Assembly: GCA_012862575.1 (NCBI GenBank) | Contig: BLSF01000021.1 | Coordinates: 496,001 to 560,000, forward strand | From: Parietichytrium sp. I65-24A | Lineage: Eukaryota > Sar > Bigyra > Thraustochytrida > Thraustochytriidae | DNA length: 64,000 bases | Reading direction: 5' to 3' | Part shown: in pieces, positions 8,955-20,600 of the stretch | Layout: every line of letters starts with the position of its first letter | Numbering within the stretch: position 1 is the first letter of the stretch | Notes under the pieces: generated by a model | What the model saw: only the letters and a program-made list of their open reading frames with translations | What the model was told of the DNA's origin: nothing | Databases searched by the model: none | Position numbers and translations under genes: made by a program

Positions 8955-10052
8955 ATGCAGGCCTTCCCAGAGTCCGAGTGCAGCATCCGGGTTGCTATGC
9001 TCCAGCTTGACCCGATTCACTCCAATCGTGAAGCAAATATGCGCAAGGCGGACTCGCTTTTGCAGATGGCCGAAACTAGATTCGACCTTTTGGTGCTTCC
9101 GGAATGTGCTTTTACTGGTAAGTCAAGGCTGGTTTGTATATCGTAGTTCGTATTTCTCATCGGTTCCAGATACTCATCCGTCTTTTGTCCTACTTTCTTT
9201 CGCTTGTGATTGTAGGATATCTTTTCCTCACGGAGGAGCTGGCGCGGCCCCTGGCGGAGGTGCAGGACAGTGGGCCAACCTTCTTATGGTGCCAGAAAAC
9301 CGCCACAGAACGTAATTGTGGTGTTATAGTGGGTTACATTCGTCTGGACCCAACAACTTCCAAGCTGTACAATTCACAAATGGTAGTCAGTCCCCAAGGA
9401 GAACTCGTGTTCAGCTATGACAAGCATTTTCTTTTGTACGTTGTAGAAAGACGCCGCCCCATTTCTCATAGTCTTTCTAGTTGCGTTTCCACACTAACAG
9501 CCGTTTTGTCTTTCGTTTTGATTGAATCGGTGCAGCGAAGCTGACAAGACATGGGCGCAACCCGGCAAGGGTTTTGCGTCTTTCCAGTGTGATTGGCTTC
9601 ACGGATTGCGGGTCGGCCTCGGGATTTGCATGGACATCAACCCTTACGACTTCATCTCACCATTTGATAAGCATGAATTTGCTCGCTACCACGCTGAGCA
9701 GAAGGTGGACCTCATCGCTTTTTCGTCGGCTTGGTGCAATCGGCATCCTGATGATGTGGGGCCGAGCCCGATCAATCGTCTTGAGACTCAAAACTACTGG
9801 CTGAAGCGTTTGCAGCCACTGATAGGCGCAAATACTTATTTCGTCGTAGCTGATCGTGTCGGCAAGGAACCAGCTGCTCTCATTCGCCCGCGCGCATCCG
9901 GAGACGTTACCTTTGTTGGATGCAGTTGTGTAATTAACCTGAAAACGCGGGTTTTGATGGGCACGCTGGGAACTGAAGAGGAGCGAGTGTTGGTCCTGGA
10001 GCTCCCATTCTCGAAGCCCCAAGCGCAGGACCAAGAGTCTAGTCTTGCCTAA
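8955..10052 (+). CDS. NTA1: Protein N-terminal amidase (NTA1-type nitrilase superfamily)
   Basis: Deamidates N-terminal Asn/Gln of proteins, feeding them into the Arg/N-degron pathway. Three exons fit exactly: 8955-9117, 9216-9435 and 9536-10052, with GTAAGT...TAG and GTACGT...CAG introns of 98 and 100 bases. The product is 299 aa. The nitrilase triad is visible: Glu50 in LPECAFTGY, Lys124 in YDKHF, and Cys159 in GLGICMDINPYDF. The sequence after the Cys (MDINPYDF) and TEELARPLAE with QDSGPT are typical of fungal NTA1-type amidases rather than of omega-amidase Nit2 or Nit1. Frame and residues join naturally at both junctions (AFT-G-YLF and KHFL-F-EAD). The 3' end is convergent with the adenylyl cyclase, 297 bases apart. 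The alternative, another nitrilase branch, is less likely. Confidence 0.85.
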
Positions 10053-10349
10053 ATACGAAAGGTGCTCTTTCACCGATCAACGCGCACGCTTTTTCTGTCC
10101 ATTTCTGTTTGTGTGCGTTCCCGTACTCTGTTTCGATACCGAGAGAATGTTTGAAGGCTGGGCACACCTTTTTCTTTCCCTTGGGGAGCTTTTTTCGTGG
10201 CGAATGAGTTCAAGTCATTTAGAGCTAATAGAGATGTTGTACAAAATATTGACAAATTGTATTTTTGATAAAGAATTCAAATTTAGGTTGCAATCAAAGG
10301 TTTTAGGCCGTGAGGCGCACAGCAGGAGAGTCGGGACACTCAAGGTACA

Positions 10350-13300
10350 TCACAGTAGCGGTTCTTCAAGTAGGGAACGCAGCTCGAAAGGTGCCTCCAA
10401 ACCAAGATTTTCCAAAGTGAGTGCCCCTGTTTGGCGCTTTTGCTTACCTTCGATACAGTCTGCGAACGCCATCTTCGCATTGTTAGCATGGCGCTTATCG
10501 ATTTGCGCCGCTTCAAATAGAGACAATGCGCGGATATAGTGCGTTCCGGCTGCATCTGCTTGCTCTGAGGCCAGCAGAAAAGTTTTGAGATCTGTTCGGC
10601 CATTCAATATCTTCTGATAGAGCGCAGTGCAGTACGTGACATGCGGTTTGCATGGCTTGTACACTTTAGCGTACGTCTTGAGCAGAGAGAGCACCTGCTT
10701 AAGATATTTGCGCGCGTTTTTCCGGATTTGCCTTGAGGAGTTAGTGGCCGAAGTATTATCATCGTACGGAATCACTTGAGAAAAGCTCAGTCTATGGCTC
10801 CGGCGCTGAGCATCCTTGATGCGCTTTTTGCGAAGCGAAGTGCCTCCGAGGCTTTCAGCAAAAGCAGTAAACAAAAATGCCGCGGTATGGAACGAGACGA
10901 GAGGAAGATCGGACAGATTGCCTGATTGCAAGAGTTGCGTGCCGCGAATCGCCGCTGCAATCGCAAAGTCGTTCTTACCATATTTGCGGACTAAGAGGAG
11001 AGAGAGGGCTAAGAGTGTCTCTGGCATTTCAGATTGAATGAGTTTCTGGTATGCCGTCTGGAAGTCGTTCTCAAAAGTGCCTGCTTCTAGGCGGCCGATT
11101 CTCTCCAGGGACGTTTCTGCGAATTTAAAATCTCCCACAAATAATGCAGTTCGCGCGGCAAGAGCCAAAACCAGATAGTTTGGCGACTGCTGCGGCATTT
11201 TGTGAACTGCCTGTTGCAGGTTTTTCCTTGCTTTGCCAAAGTAACCCAGGAAGGTGCTGATAGTGACAGAGAGCTCTTGGCACTCGAGATTCAGCTTCTC
11301 ATAATTAAGAAATTGGCAGACCCACATAGCCTTTCTCACGCCGTCGCTGGCACGCTTAAGCTCGCCAACCATCGCAGCGAATTCTGAACACTTAAAGTGG
11401 ACTAGCGCCTGCGTCTCAGAATCTTTCACAGTGTCGACCAATAGTGATGCAGTTTTGATATTGTCCCGCCCCATATCTTCCATTCCCGGTGACCCGATGC
11501 AAATGTAGAAAACCGCAGAATACGCATAGCTACGGGCGAGCTCAGCAGCAGCGAGATCCACCAGCACGTCGTTACCTTCCTGCTGCGAGCCAAACTCCGA
11601 CTCGCTCTGCGCATCGTCCGGTGCTTTGGTTTCCATGTTTCGTACGTGACGGTCAGCAGCCCTTGCCAAATCGAGGGCGTTCAACCTGTACTCCAAAGCC
11701 TCAACGGAGCCGCGGTCGTTGTTGATCTTTCCCAAAAGCTCGTATGCGTTTGCCGCCTCCAGCATGAGCTCCACGTCTTGATTTCTGTTCATCTCTTCAA
11801 ATGCAGCAGTTGTCTTCACGAGATGTATTTTGCGGCCCTTCTTGAGAAACGGCAAGCACCCTCCGCCCTCAATGGATAGCATGGGTCGTTGAAAGTTCAT
11901 TTGATCGAGAGCTTCGTGCAAACATTCTTCTGCGTCTCTTGGTTTTCCAAGGTACAAAAGTGCTTCGCCAACTTTGCGATTCCAGCCTACCTTACGTGCG
12001 AGTGGAATATGTACGGTGACGTCCGGATCTTTGCGATCGAGCTCGAGAAGACGAGTGAAGCATATCAGGACCTGTTGCATGCCGTGCACGTCTAGTGCGT
12101 CATCTCCAGCCATTTCGGAATAGTGGACTGCCTTGTCGTGAACTTCAGCCAAGTAAAAGTTCGTTGCGAGCAAAAAGTAGACAGGTTCAAGATACTCCTT
12201 GTTTCTCTCTTCGTGGAATTCTGCAAGCTTTCGGTGCAAGTCTTTGCGCTTTTGGAAGAGCAAGAGATTGTATGCGCTCTCTCGCAACATTGCGTTGGTG
12301 AATCTGTAGTGATACATCATACTCGCATCCCGCACCAAGAGTCCTGCTTCGACAAGGCTGGTGATATCCGCATTTAGGCCCTTGTGCTCATCATCGATGT
12401 CGTCGTCCGAAGGTGGCATAAGCGCGATGAGCTCGTGCTTTTGAAAGTCAGTTCCAATGACTGCTGCTACCTTGAGCACAAGCTGTTGCGATGGAGGAAG
12501 CCTGTCCAATTTGCTTGTCATCAATGCCGATATGGTGTCTGGCAGCCCAAAGTTCCCCTCCTGAGCCTTCTTTGAAAGCTTGCATGTGTCGTTTTCAATA
12601 ATGATCATTTCCTCGGCTTCCATCAACTTGGCCAACTCTGCAGAAAACAAAGGATGTCCACCAGACTTCTCCATCACGGCAGCTAGGGCCTTGTCGGGAA
12701 TCTCTTTCACCTTTAGCCACTTGCACATTCCTTCTCGGACTTCCTCGCTCCGGAGGTTGCCTAACTTGAGATGAGTGATCTCGTTCAAGTCAAATCCTGT
12801 TGCCTCCGGCGAGCGAGTTGACAAAATAACCACCAGGGGGCTGATTTCTTCCGCAAGTTGGCGGATAAGCCTCATGGAAGACGGGTCTATCCATTGCGTG
12901 TCCTCAATCATCAGCACTGGTCTTCCTTTAAAATTTGCATCTGCGGACAGGCTTTGCGCTCCGTGCTTTCCAACGCGCATTCTGTAGCTCGTCTCTCCAT
13001 TTGTACCCTTAGGGATGCTTGCAATGAACGAGCCTTGAGAGGGCTGGCTTTCGTCCACCTGGTTGAGGGTGATTACGGTGGAGTCGGAATGCTTTGAAGC
13101 TTCGCCTTGAGCTCCATTCGTGGGTACTGACTTTACGCTTTTGCTGCTGCTCTTGGACGAATGGTCCTCGATCCCAAGAGTGGACATTGCCTTGCTAAGC
13201 CGCTTCTGGTTCTGCTGAAGTCTGAGACTGTGTTCTCGCACGCCCTCTAGCTCTCGCACGAAAGACACGAAGATTTCCTTGATCAGGAGCATAAGATTTT

Positions 13301-15578
13301 CTGCGCGAAGCTCTTTCTTCATATTTCCCGTCGTCTCATTGTCCTTCACCTCGACGATCTTTGGAAGAAGTCCCGAAAGCAGAGGATACATTTCCTTCAA
13401 GCTACCTTTATCCGAAGGGATAAGGTCTTTAATCATGGCAAGCTTGATCTGCGCGCTGACTTTATCTAGATGGGGAGGGTCGTACACGTGGTTGACAACA
13501 AGATCCTCAATGGGAGCGTCTGTAAATCCCATGTACCGCAAGAGCTGCTCAGAGCTCTCGTCCATTCTAACTTTTTCCTTCGACTCCACCAAGGCGTCCA
13601 ATTCGTTGAAGACGGCTTCGTTCAAATCGTCGCTGAGGATACGGAATTGTCTGGCTAATTCTGGAGAAGATACCGGGGACAGCGCCCCTGCATCTCCGTG
13701 TGCTGCCGTTGCTTGCGGGCTGCCGGATTGAGTGCTCGTGGTGCTCGTCGTTTTGTGAATGACGTTTACCGGAAAACCAGCGGGGCTGCTCGGACTGGTG
13801 AGTGGGTTAGGGGGTGAGCCAGGGCTCTTCTTCCCCCCCTTGTTTTGAAGCCACGCACGAAACCTAGCGCGGACAACTTTGTCGTAGTACGTCTGAACGA
13901 TCTGATTCAGAATAGACTTGAAGATAAACATCGGGGTAGATTTGTCGGTATCAACTCCGATCCCGGAGAGGACTATAAGCTTTGACTTTAGGGCCTTTTG
14001 AAACGCGTGTTGCACAAGTCTTGATTTGCCTATTCCGGCGTCTCCGCTAATCATCACAACTTCTGAGATGGTCAGCTGCTTGAGCAGATTCCTCAAAGAT
14101 TTCTCGATTGCCAGGCATTCCTTCTTTCGGCCAACAATAGGGGTCAACGACTTTGGGTCGAAGCTTTGCTGCAAGTCCTGGTCCTTGGCTTCCAATGGCC
14201 GGTATACAAGAACTGCCTCCTTTTTACCTTTCACCTTAAGTCTTATGGGTTGGTCCTTGAAGGTTACTTGGTGCATTGACTCCTTGTACGTCATCTCCCC
14301 GCATAGCACGCCATCTTTGGCCGCCACCATGTACCGCGCAGCCAAATTCACTAGTGTTCCGTGCAGCGTGTACTCGCACCTGATGCGCCCTCCGGTGGTA
14401 CCGCAAAACACCCTGCCACTCGTCACCCCGATCGAGCAGCTGAGGTTTTCGCCGTCCTTATTTTTTAGCTTTCGCATGCACTTGTGAATCTCAAGCGCCG
14501 ACTTTGTGGCACGGACCGGGTCATTTTCGTGCATGTATGGAGGCAAACCAAAAGCCAAAAGAAGGCCCGCACCTTTATCATCAACAATAAATCGACATAA
14601 TGTACCTTCGTATGTGTAAATTTGCTCCTGTACTGTCATCACGGCCTTTTGTATTAGGTCCAGGTTCTCCACAGATTTGAAATGCAGACCTTTGATCTTG
14701 CAGAATAAGGTAGAACAGAGGCGCAACTCCGAGAACCAAAGACTTTGCCCGGAGTCAATTGCCTGCAGCACCGGTCGCGGAACATAGCTACGGAGCAATT
14801 GGAGCATTCTCCCTAATTCAGGAGGATTCTCCAGCAGCACCTTGAACTCTGAAAATACCAACGCATGGTCTTGAATATTGGCTTCGTCGGTAATCTCCTC
14901 CACCTTGAAGTTCCCACTTGCAGTGGGCTCCCCTTTGCACTGACAGTGCTTGGCAACGATTTCGTACGCCGCTTTATGAATAACAACCTCCCCAGCCTCG
15001 GCCTCAGGCTCGGCTGAACCAATCTGATCCACCGGGTCACCAGTGATAACATACTCCCATCTATCGTGCAATCCACCCACGTGGTAGCTCACCACTTTAC
15101 CGGCGCCAACTCCACAGTGAACAGAGAGTTCGACTCCTCCGGCGCGAAGCTCGAGCTTGAGGAGACTGAGGGCGACCTTGATACAGGTATGTGTCGCTTC
15201 TGCGAGACTGTTATTGAAGTTAGCGGTGGGGAATATAGCGAGGATGGCATCCCCCGCAAATTTGATGACATCGCCTCCTTTGGAACACACAGCGTGGACC
15301 ATGAGCTCCAAGCTCTTGCCGATATAGGACGAGAGATTCTCGGCAGCGTTGGCGGCGCACCTCAAGTCCTTGGCGAGTTTCTCGGCAAGGCTGGAGAAAC
15401 CTGAGATGTCTGCGAATAGGACGGCTCCTTCGTACTCCTCTGAGAAGGGTATGAGCTGGCTTTCGCCCGCGCGAACCAGGTGGTGCCTGATGACTCTAGC
15501 TGGCACCAGGCTCCCCAGCATATTCAGTCGCTGAAATGCGGGGTTTTTGCTCTCAAAGTCTGGGAGGTCGCTCGACAT
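10350..15578 (-). CDS. Soluble adenylyl cyclase, ADCY10-like, with ATPase/TPR region
   Basis: A 1742-aa single exon. It makes cAMP and in animals is bicarbonate/Ca-regulated and acts in flagella. The first cyclase domain (about 45-225) has both metal-binding aspartates, D57 in LFADISGFSSL and D110 in FAGDAILAIF. The second (about 290-470) lacks them (LFCKIKG) but keeps the transition-state pair N/R in LVNLAARYM (about 410-414), whereas the first lacks that pair. The two halves therefore complement each other as in mammalian sAC. A P-loop ATPase follows (ISGDAGIGKSRLVQ, about 511), interrupted by a Ser/Thr/Pro-rich insert (about 583-640). DTQWID at about 905 is a Walker-B-like site. The last 700 residues are helical repeats. 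It shares its strand with the MYCBPAP-like gene upstream. Confidence 0.93.
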   Translation of the reverse strand: MSSDLPDFESKNPAFQRLNMLGSLVPARVIRHHLVRAGESQLIPFSEEYEGAVLFADISGFSSLAEKLAKDLRCAANAAENLSSYIGKSLELMVHAVCSKGGDVIKFAGDAILAIFPTANFNNSLAEATHTCIKVALSLLKLELRAGGVELSVHCGVGAGKVVSYHVGGLHDRWEYVITGDPVDQIGSAEPEAEAGEVVIHKAAYEIVAKHCQCKGEPTASGNFKVEEITDEANIQDHALVFSEFKVLLENPPELGRMLQLLRSYVPRPVLQAIDSGQSLWFSELRLCSTLFCKIKGLHFKSVENLDLIQKAVMTVQEQIYTYEGTLCRFIVDDKGAGLLLAFGLPPYMHENDPVRATKSALEIHKCMRKLKNKDGENLSCSIGVTSGRVFCGTTGGRIRCEYTLHGTLVNLAARYMVAAKDGVLCGEMTYKESMHQVTFKDQPIRLKVKGKKEAVLVYRPLEAKDQDLQQSFDPKSLTPIVGRKKECLAIEKSLRNLLKQLTISEVVMISGDAGIGKSRLVQHAFQKALKSKLIVLSGIGVDTDKSTPMFIFKSILNQIVQTYYDKVVRARFRAWLQNKGGKKSPGSPPNPLTSPSSPAGFPVNVIHKTTSTTSTQSGSPQATAAHGDAGALSPVSSPELARQFRILSDDLNEAVFNELDALVESKEKVRMDESSEQLLRYMGFTDAPIEDLVVNHVYDPPHLDKVSAQIKLAMIKDLIPSDKGSLKEMYPLLSGLLPKIVEVKDNETTGNMKKELRAENLMLLIKEIFVSFVRELEGVREHSLRLQQNQKRLSKAMSTLGIEDHSSKSSSKSVKSVPTNGAQGEASKHSDSTVITLNQVDESQPSQGSFIASIPKGTNGETSYRMRVGKHGAQSLSADANFKGRPVLMIEDTQWIDPSSMRLIRQLAEEISPLVVILSTRSPEATGFDLNEITHLKLGNLRSEEVREGMCKWLKVKEIPDKALAAVMEKSGGHPLFSAELAKLMEAEEMIIIENDTCKLSKKAQEGNFGLPDTISALMTSKLDRLPPSQQLVLKVAAVIGTDFQKHELIALMPPSDDDIDDEHKGLNADITSLVEAGLLVRDASMMYHYRFTNAMLRESAYNLLLFQKRKDLHRKLAEFHEERNKEYLEPVYFLLATNFYLAEVHDKAVHYSEMAGDDALDVHGMQQVLICFTRLLELDRKDPDVTVHIPLARKVGWNRKVGEALLYLGKPRDAEECLHEALDQMNFQRPMLSIEGGGCLPFLKKGRKIHLVKTTAAFEEMNRNQDVELMLEAANAYELLGKINNDRGSVEALEYRLNALDLARAADRHVRNMETKAPDDAQSESEFGSQQEGNDVLVDLAAAELARSYAYSAVFYICIGSPGMEDMGRDNIKTASLLVDTVKDSETQALVHFKCSEFAAMVGELKRASDGVRKAMWVCQFLNYEKLNLECQELSVTISTFLGYFGKARKNLQQAVHKMPQQSPNYLVLALAARTALFVGDFKFAETSLERIGRLEAGTFENDFQTAYQKLIQSEMPETLLALSLLLVRKYGKNDFAIAAAIRGTQLLQSGNLSDLPLVSFHTAAFLFTAFAESLGGTSLRKKRIKDAQRRSHRLSFSQVIPYDDNTSATNSSRQIRKNARKYLKQVLSLLKTYAKVYKPCKPHVTYCTALYQKILNGRTDLKTFLLASEQADAAGTHYIRALSLFEAAQIDKRHANNAKMAFADCIEGKQKRQTGALTLENLGLEAPFELRSLLEEPLL

Positions 15579-16658
15579 CTTGCCCAGTTCCTCTTTGGCA
15601 CGCCGTTCCTACTTGCCGCGGAAAGACCCGCCAGATGAAGACAACTCAGCACGTCTCTCACTGGCAAAGGTCACTATGGCGGCGTGGAAAGACCACTCGG
15701 CCGCTTCTGTTGACCAACTTCCTCGCTACCTTTACTCGCCCTTGCCAGGGCTTTGTCTCGCTCGCCGACGCAACCCGTGCGTCTGAGTGCTCTCCGCTCC
15801 TGTGTTGCGTTGCGTTGCGTTGCGACTGGGGCCGGCCTACACGCGTAGGTGAGTGACCGAACAAGTGCGTCCGTGAGTAACAGAGCAAGAGAGCGAGTGA
15901 GTTGGGTTGGCAGGAGCGTGCGCTTGCAACAGCGGGGGTAGCCGTTCCTATCGTGCGGAAAGAAGCGCGTAGACCGACTTAGCCGCGAGTACGGGCAAGA
16001 GTGCCGGTGTGCCTTGCTCGAGTTGGACTTTGAATAGGTTATACAATTTAGAAGTTAGAGTTTGGATTATATTTATCAGAGGGACGAGCTCGCGTTCTCT
16101 TTGCAGCCAGCTTTGCTTATTTGGGCAGTGCAGTAGATTCACAGACCGATTATCCCAGTTGCCTCTCAGAAGTTGACTTTCCATTCCCTCGGTCAGACAC
16201 CTCGCCTCTCTCGTATAGTAGTTATAGTAGTGCGAGATTGCAATTGCAACGAATGTTTGCTTGCGAGTTTCACTATCAATTAACAGTGAATTGATTAGAA
16301 ACAGATCACATCAAATTGAAATCACAAAGGAAGAAACAAAGAAAGTGCCCCTGTTGATGATGGGAGACCCTGCTACACTCTGCTGGCTTCTGTTGTAGTT
16401 GAGGCTCGCCGTCGCTAATCGACTGGTTTCCCCATGCTACACCCGACTTGCTGTTGTTTCTGATGTTGTTACTGCTGTTTGATGGAGACGTATAAGTAGA
16501 ATTCAGCTTTCAGAATTCAGGATTTCAGAGTTCAGATGAAAGGCGAGTGGTCTGGAAGTGGAAAGTTTGGCGGCCATCCTGTCACTGTTCAGACGAAAGT
16601 GCAGCAGCAATGCCCATCGAAAGAATCTCTGTCTCCGCCCCCCTCGATCCCAGAGCTT

Positions 16659-16691
<33 letters not shown>

Positions 16692-17621
16692 TTCTCTCTA
16701 CTCCTGCTGGTTAACTTACCCTCTGATTTGGAGTCAACGAACAAATCCGTGCGGTTCTCTTAGCGATGGGCATAGCAACATTACTGCCGGATTTGTTCGT
16801 TCACTGCGAAAAATTGCGAGTATTAAAGCTAGTAGTAGCAAGAGCCATCCACAATCAATTGCTAATAGTGGATAGAGAGCTTGCTTTCGATCTAACTAAG
16901 TACTTGTTACTTATAATAGAAGATACATAGATAGAGATAGATAAAGATATATCATGATAGATCGATCGATCGAACGGCAGAGAAAGGTAAGTGACCAAAA
17001 TAACTCGTGCGGCTGTGGCAAGGCGATGAAAGCTTTGCTTTTGTGATTTTCACCAATTGTGGCGAATTTTGAAAAAGAGGGCTTCACCTACGCTTTGTGG
17101 TTTGGAGACCCATCACTACTGTGCTTCCACAAAGGTTGGACGATGCACCTTTGAGCTCGCCAAAGTTCCCTCGATCATTCACTTTCGTTCGCAGTAATAC
17201 GACGCCCCACACTACTTTTAACCTCTCCAAAGAAGCAGCACATCAAGCCTATTGGGAGTATCCGGCACGAGACATTCCGAACACAGGACTTCGGCAATAT
17301 CGCACGCGGGCGGCTGATCGCCTTCAATTGTCTAAGCGATACAGTCGAAAGCCAAATTGGAAGCAGCTCATGACTAAATGTACTGCAAGCGCATTTTCGC
17401 GGAGGAACTGCAAAAGAGCCCACTTGTCCGCGTAAAATCAAATTTCAATCAAACAAAGCACAAAAGAAAGGCTCACGGCAATCGGTGCGGCAAGTATAGT
17501 GAAAGAACCTCGGCGAAATGGTTCTACACGTCATGACCGAACAGCTGAAGTTTCCAATTTGTCTTCATACAATTAATTTGCTTTCTTACACTTAAAATAC
17601 GCTTGCAGCCCCCGCAGGCAA
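15579..17621. other. 2-kb intergenic region upstream of the adenylyl cyclase
   Basis: No convincing gene; small open frames here have no recognisable features. It contains a GTTGC-type run (15801-15825), a TTCAGAATTCAG-rich patch (16498-16535), a TC dinucleotide run (about 16660-16700) and a GATA/GATC-rich simple stretch (16920-16975). Confidence 0.5.
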
Positions 17622-20600
17622 TCAAATTTCCTCGCCAACGCTCGTTAAAATTCTCTGAGACATGGAGACCCCAGAAAAGGTTAGTTTGAGACCAGAAAAG
17701 CTCGAGAGAACTTTCGCATTCCCAAGCCCAAAGTCACACGCTGATTCGGTTTCTTCAGCTTCATCGGTATCAGCATCTCCATCTTCGGTTTCTTCATTCG
17801 AAGAGAGCTTGTCCTCCGTGCTGCTTGAATCCTCCTTTGCACTCTCCCATTGTTTTTCAAGCGCTAATTCATCCGATGCTTTCCCTTCTCGAAGGTATTC
17901 AATCTGAGATGCGACGTGCCAGTTTGCAACGTAGAGTTCAGTGCCTTCGTCGATGAGGGAACCAATTTCGCGCAATAAGACCCGAGTGGCATAGTCGCTG
18001 CCGGCACCTTGTGCGAGTAAAATTGAGCGAAAGGAGCCATCCGCAAGATTTCTTCGGCTAATGTGCTTGATGGTACTCTGGTCGCGCTGCATATCTTCCT
18101 CCGAAGGCGATTCGGAGCATAGGACGAAGTCGACTGGGACGCACATTTTCAACGCTCGCTCGAAGAGACGTCGCATGCGCTCTTTCTCTTCATCCCGGTA
18201 AGTATTAATCTCAAATACCGCCTTAACTTGACGAGATTTTTCCGGAATTGCAAGTGAGTCTACTGTGAGATCTCGTGACACAAGCCTCTGTGCAACCTCG
18301 CCCATCTCCAGCAAAGCGACTCTGAATGCTTGCGCAAATTTACCTGTGAGAAGAACCTTGCTAGCCAAATTCCGATCCAGAGCGCTCTCAATGAAGCCAA
18401 GCTGAGATGCAAAACCCTGCTCGCGAGCAGGGGTGTTGGTAGTCTCTTCATATGAAGAGCCAGCCGGCTCATCTACCAGCTCCGAACGCTCAGTCGTTTC
18501 CCCTTCCGAAGGAATGGGTTCGCCATCAGCTTCCTGTCCGCCGAATACATCAGCCGAACTACCTTCAAGCTCGCAAGACTCGCCATTTTCTTCTGCCTGG
18601 CTCCCCTCTTCGGAGCCTATTGATTTCGTGAATGATGCCAGCGAAGACGTCTGAGAGCTTGCCACCGACTCGCGCTCCGCCTCTTCATTTGTTGGCCCCT
18701 CTTCGTTCAAATATGGCTCTGCAGAGCCGCCCACGACTAGGATGTGGCTCGTGTTGAGCATACTGTCTAGCATCATGAGATCGCTTTCAAGAGTTGGCCC
18801 AACAATAAACTTTGCGTCAGACGATCCAACAAGCATCGTGAGCCAGTTCTCCCTCCCGCTAGCCAAGAAGCTTGTCGAGTCTTGCACGAAAACCTCCGCG
18901 AAGCGTGCCAGGACTTGCTCTAACGTCTCAGCTGGCAGATCTTCATCTGGTGTTCCGCTCTCAGACGCCCCTTCTTGGTCTTGGTTCTCGTTGGATTCAG
19001 AGTCGGTCTCCTCATCTGGTTTTTCCAGGGAGATCATCTTCTTCATTCCAGAGAGCGCGAGATTCTCGAAAAAGTACATCGGGACATCCTCCACATCGAC
19101 TGGGGTGGCATCCGCCTTCCCTCCAGGGGGCTTTTTCGATCCTTTGGCGTCCTTTTTGGCCTTTGGGTCAGCGACTTCAGGAGGTGCAACCGGCTGGCGC
19201 GATAGATTAACCACTTGGCCAATTGTTTCCGGATCTTCAACATTTTCGCAGAATAGAATTTCCCGTCCAAGCCTTGTTCCCAGAGCCTCGCACACACCTT
19301 GCAGTGAGCAACGGTCCTTGTCATCTTTTGGCGCATCTTCATTCGGGTTCCGCTCGCTAAACAATACGATCGCTTTTGGCCCAAACTTTACTATCCATTC
19401 GACAGCTGCGGCGATACGTGCCACCCGGACAGACAAAGTAGCATCATCCAGCAATTGGGGGTCAAATGGGCTCTGCGGAATATCGCCATCAACTTGTAAA
19501 AGCACGCGTCTGCCTCTGAACACTGCGCTTGGATCGACATAATTCTCGCTCTCTGGCGAAGCCTCGTTTAATTGCGAAGCGTAAACCCAATTTGATGGAA
19601 GCTTTTGCGGCCGAGATGACTTGACCAGAGACTCTCTAGCCTCCGCAATTGCTTGTTCGTATGACTGCGCAAATTTGTCCAGAGCGTTTGTGATAATTGC
19701 TTCAAAGTCAATGAGATTCTCTGCCTCCGTATCTTGAGGTTCTTCTTGTTCGTCTGGTTCCTGCGGAGGGTCTGTTTCCCCCGAAGCTGTTCGATCTCGA
19801 GACACGACAGCATCGGCAATGTCCAAAAGTAAAGTCCGTGCGATTGGCCACATGACAGACTCTGCTTCAGGCCGACGGACAGCGAGCTTTGCGATTCTAT
19901 TTAGCTCTGACAATAATTGCAGCCCTTCTTCTTTCAACCTCGTAGATTCAGCCAGAAAATATGTTTGTGGAAGGTTGCCTTCGTCAAGGTTTTCTTCCGG
20001 GGCGACTTCCGAGTCGGAGGGGTCTACACAAAACTCGTTTTCCAAGGTGAGTGGAAGCACAACATCCGCCCCAATTGCCTCGTCCTCAAGTCCACCGGCG
20101 GAATATCCACTCTCACTTTTCACTGTTGCAGCGCGATGCTTGGGTTCAAGAGGAAGACCCTCCATAATATTTCCGATTTTCTCCCGCAATGTCACCAGAG
20201 AAGGCTGCGCGAGCCACACTTGAACGTCGCGTTCCATATCGACCTCGTCTTGGCGTCCTTCGCTGTCCAGCGAGTCGCAGCAATGCTGAAGGCTGACGAC
20301 TCGGCGGCAAAGTGCCTCAAGGTCACTTCGAAGTTCAGGGCGGTAAAAGAGGGCCAGAGGTCTGTTGGCTTGCTCAAAGCTATCCGCCAATTCTTCCTCT
20401 GGACGCTCAGGTTGCTGGCAGCTTTTCCGTGATCTTTCGTCCGTTAATTTTTGCTCAAGCAAGACCTCCTCACTGTTCTCGATTTGTTCGAATCGCTCCA
20501 AGACTCTGAATCTGGCTACTTGAGAGCGGTCGGCTCGCGTTGAAAATCCTCTCAGAGTGAATCGGTTCTCAGCCTGCTCGAACGGAACCCTGGGAGAAGT

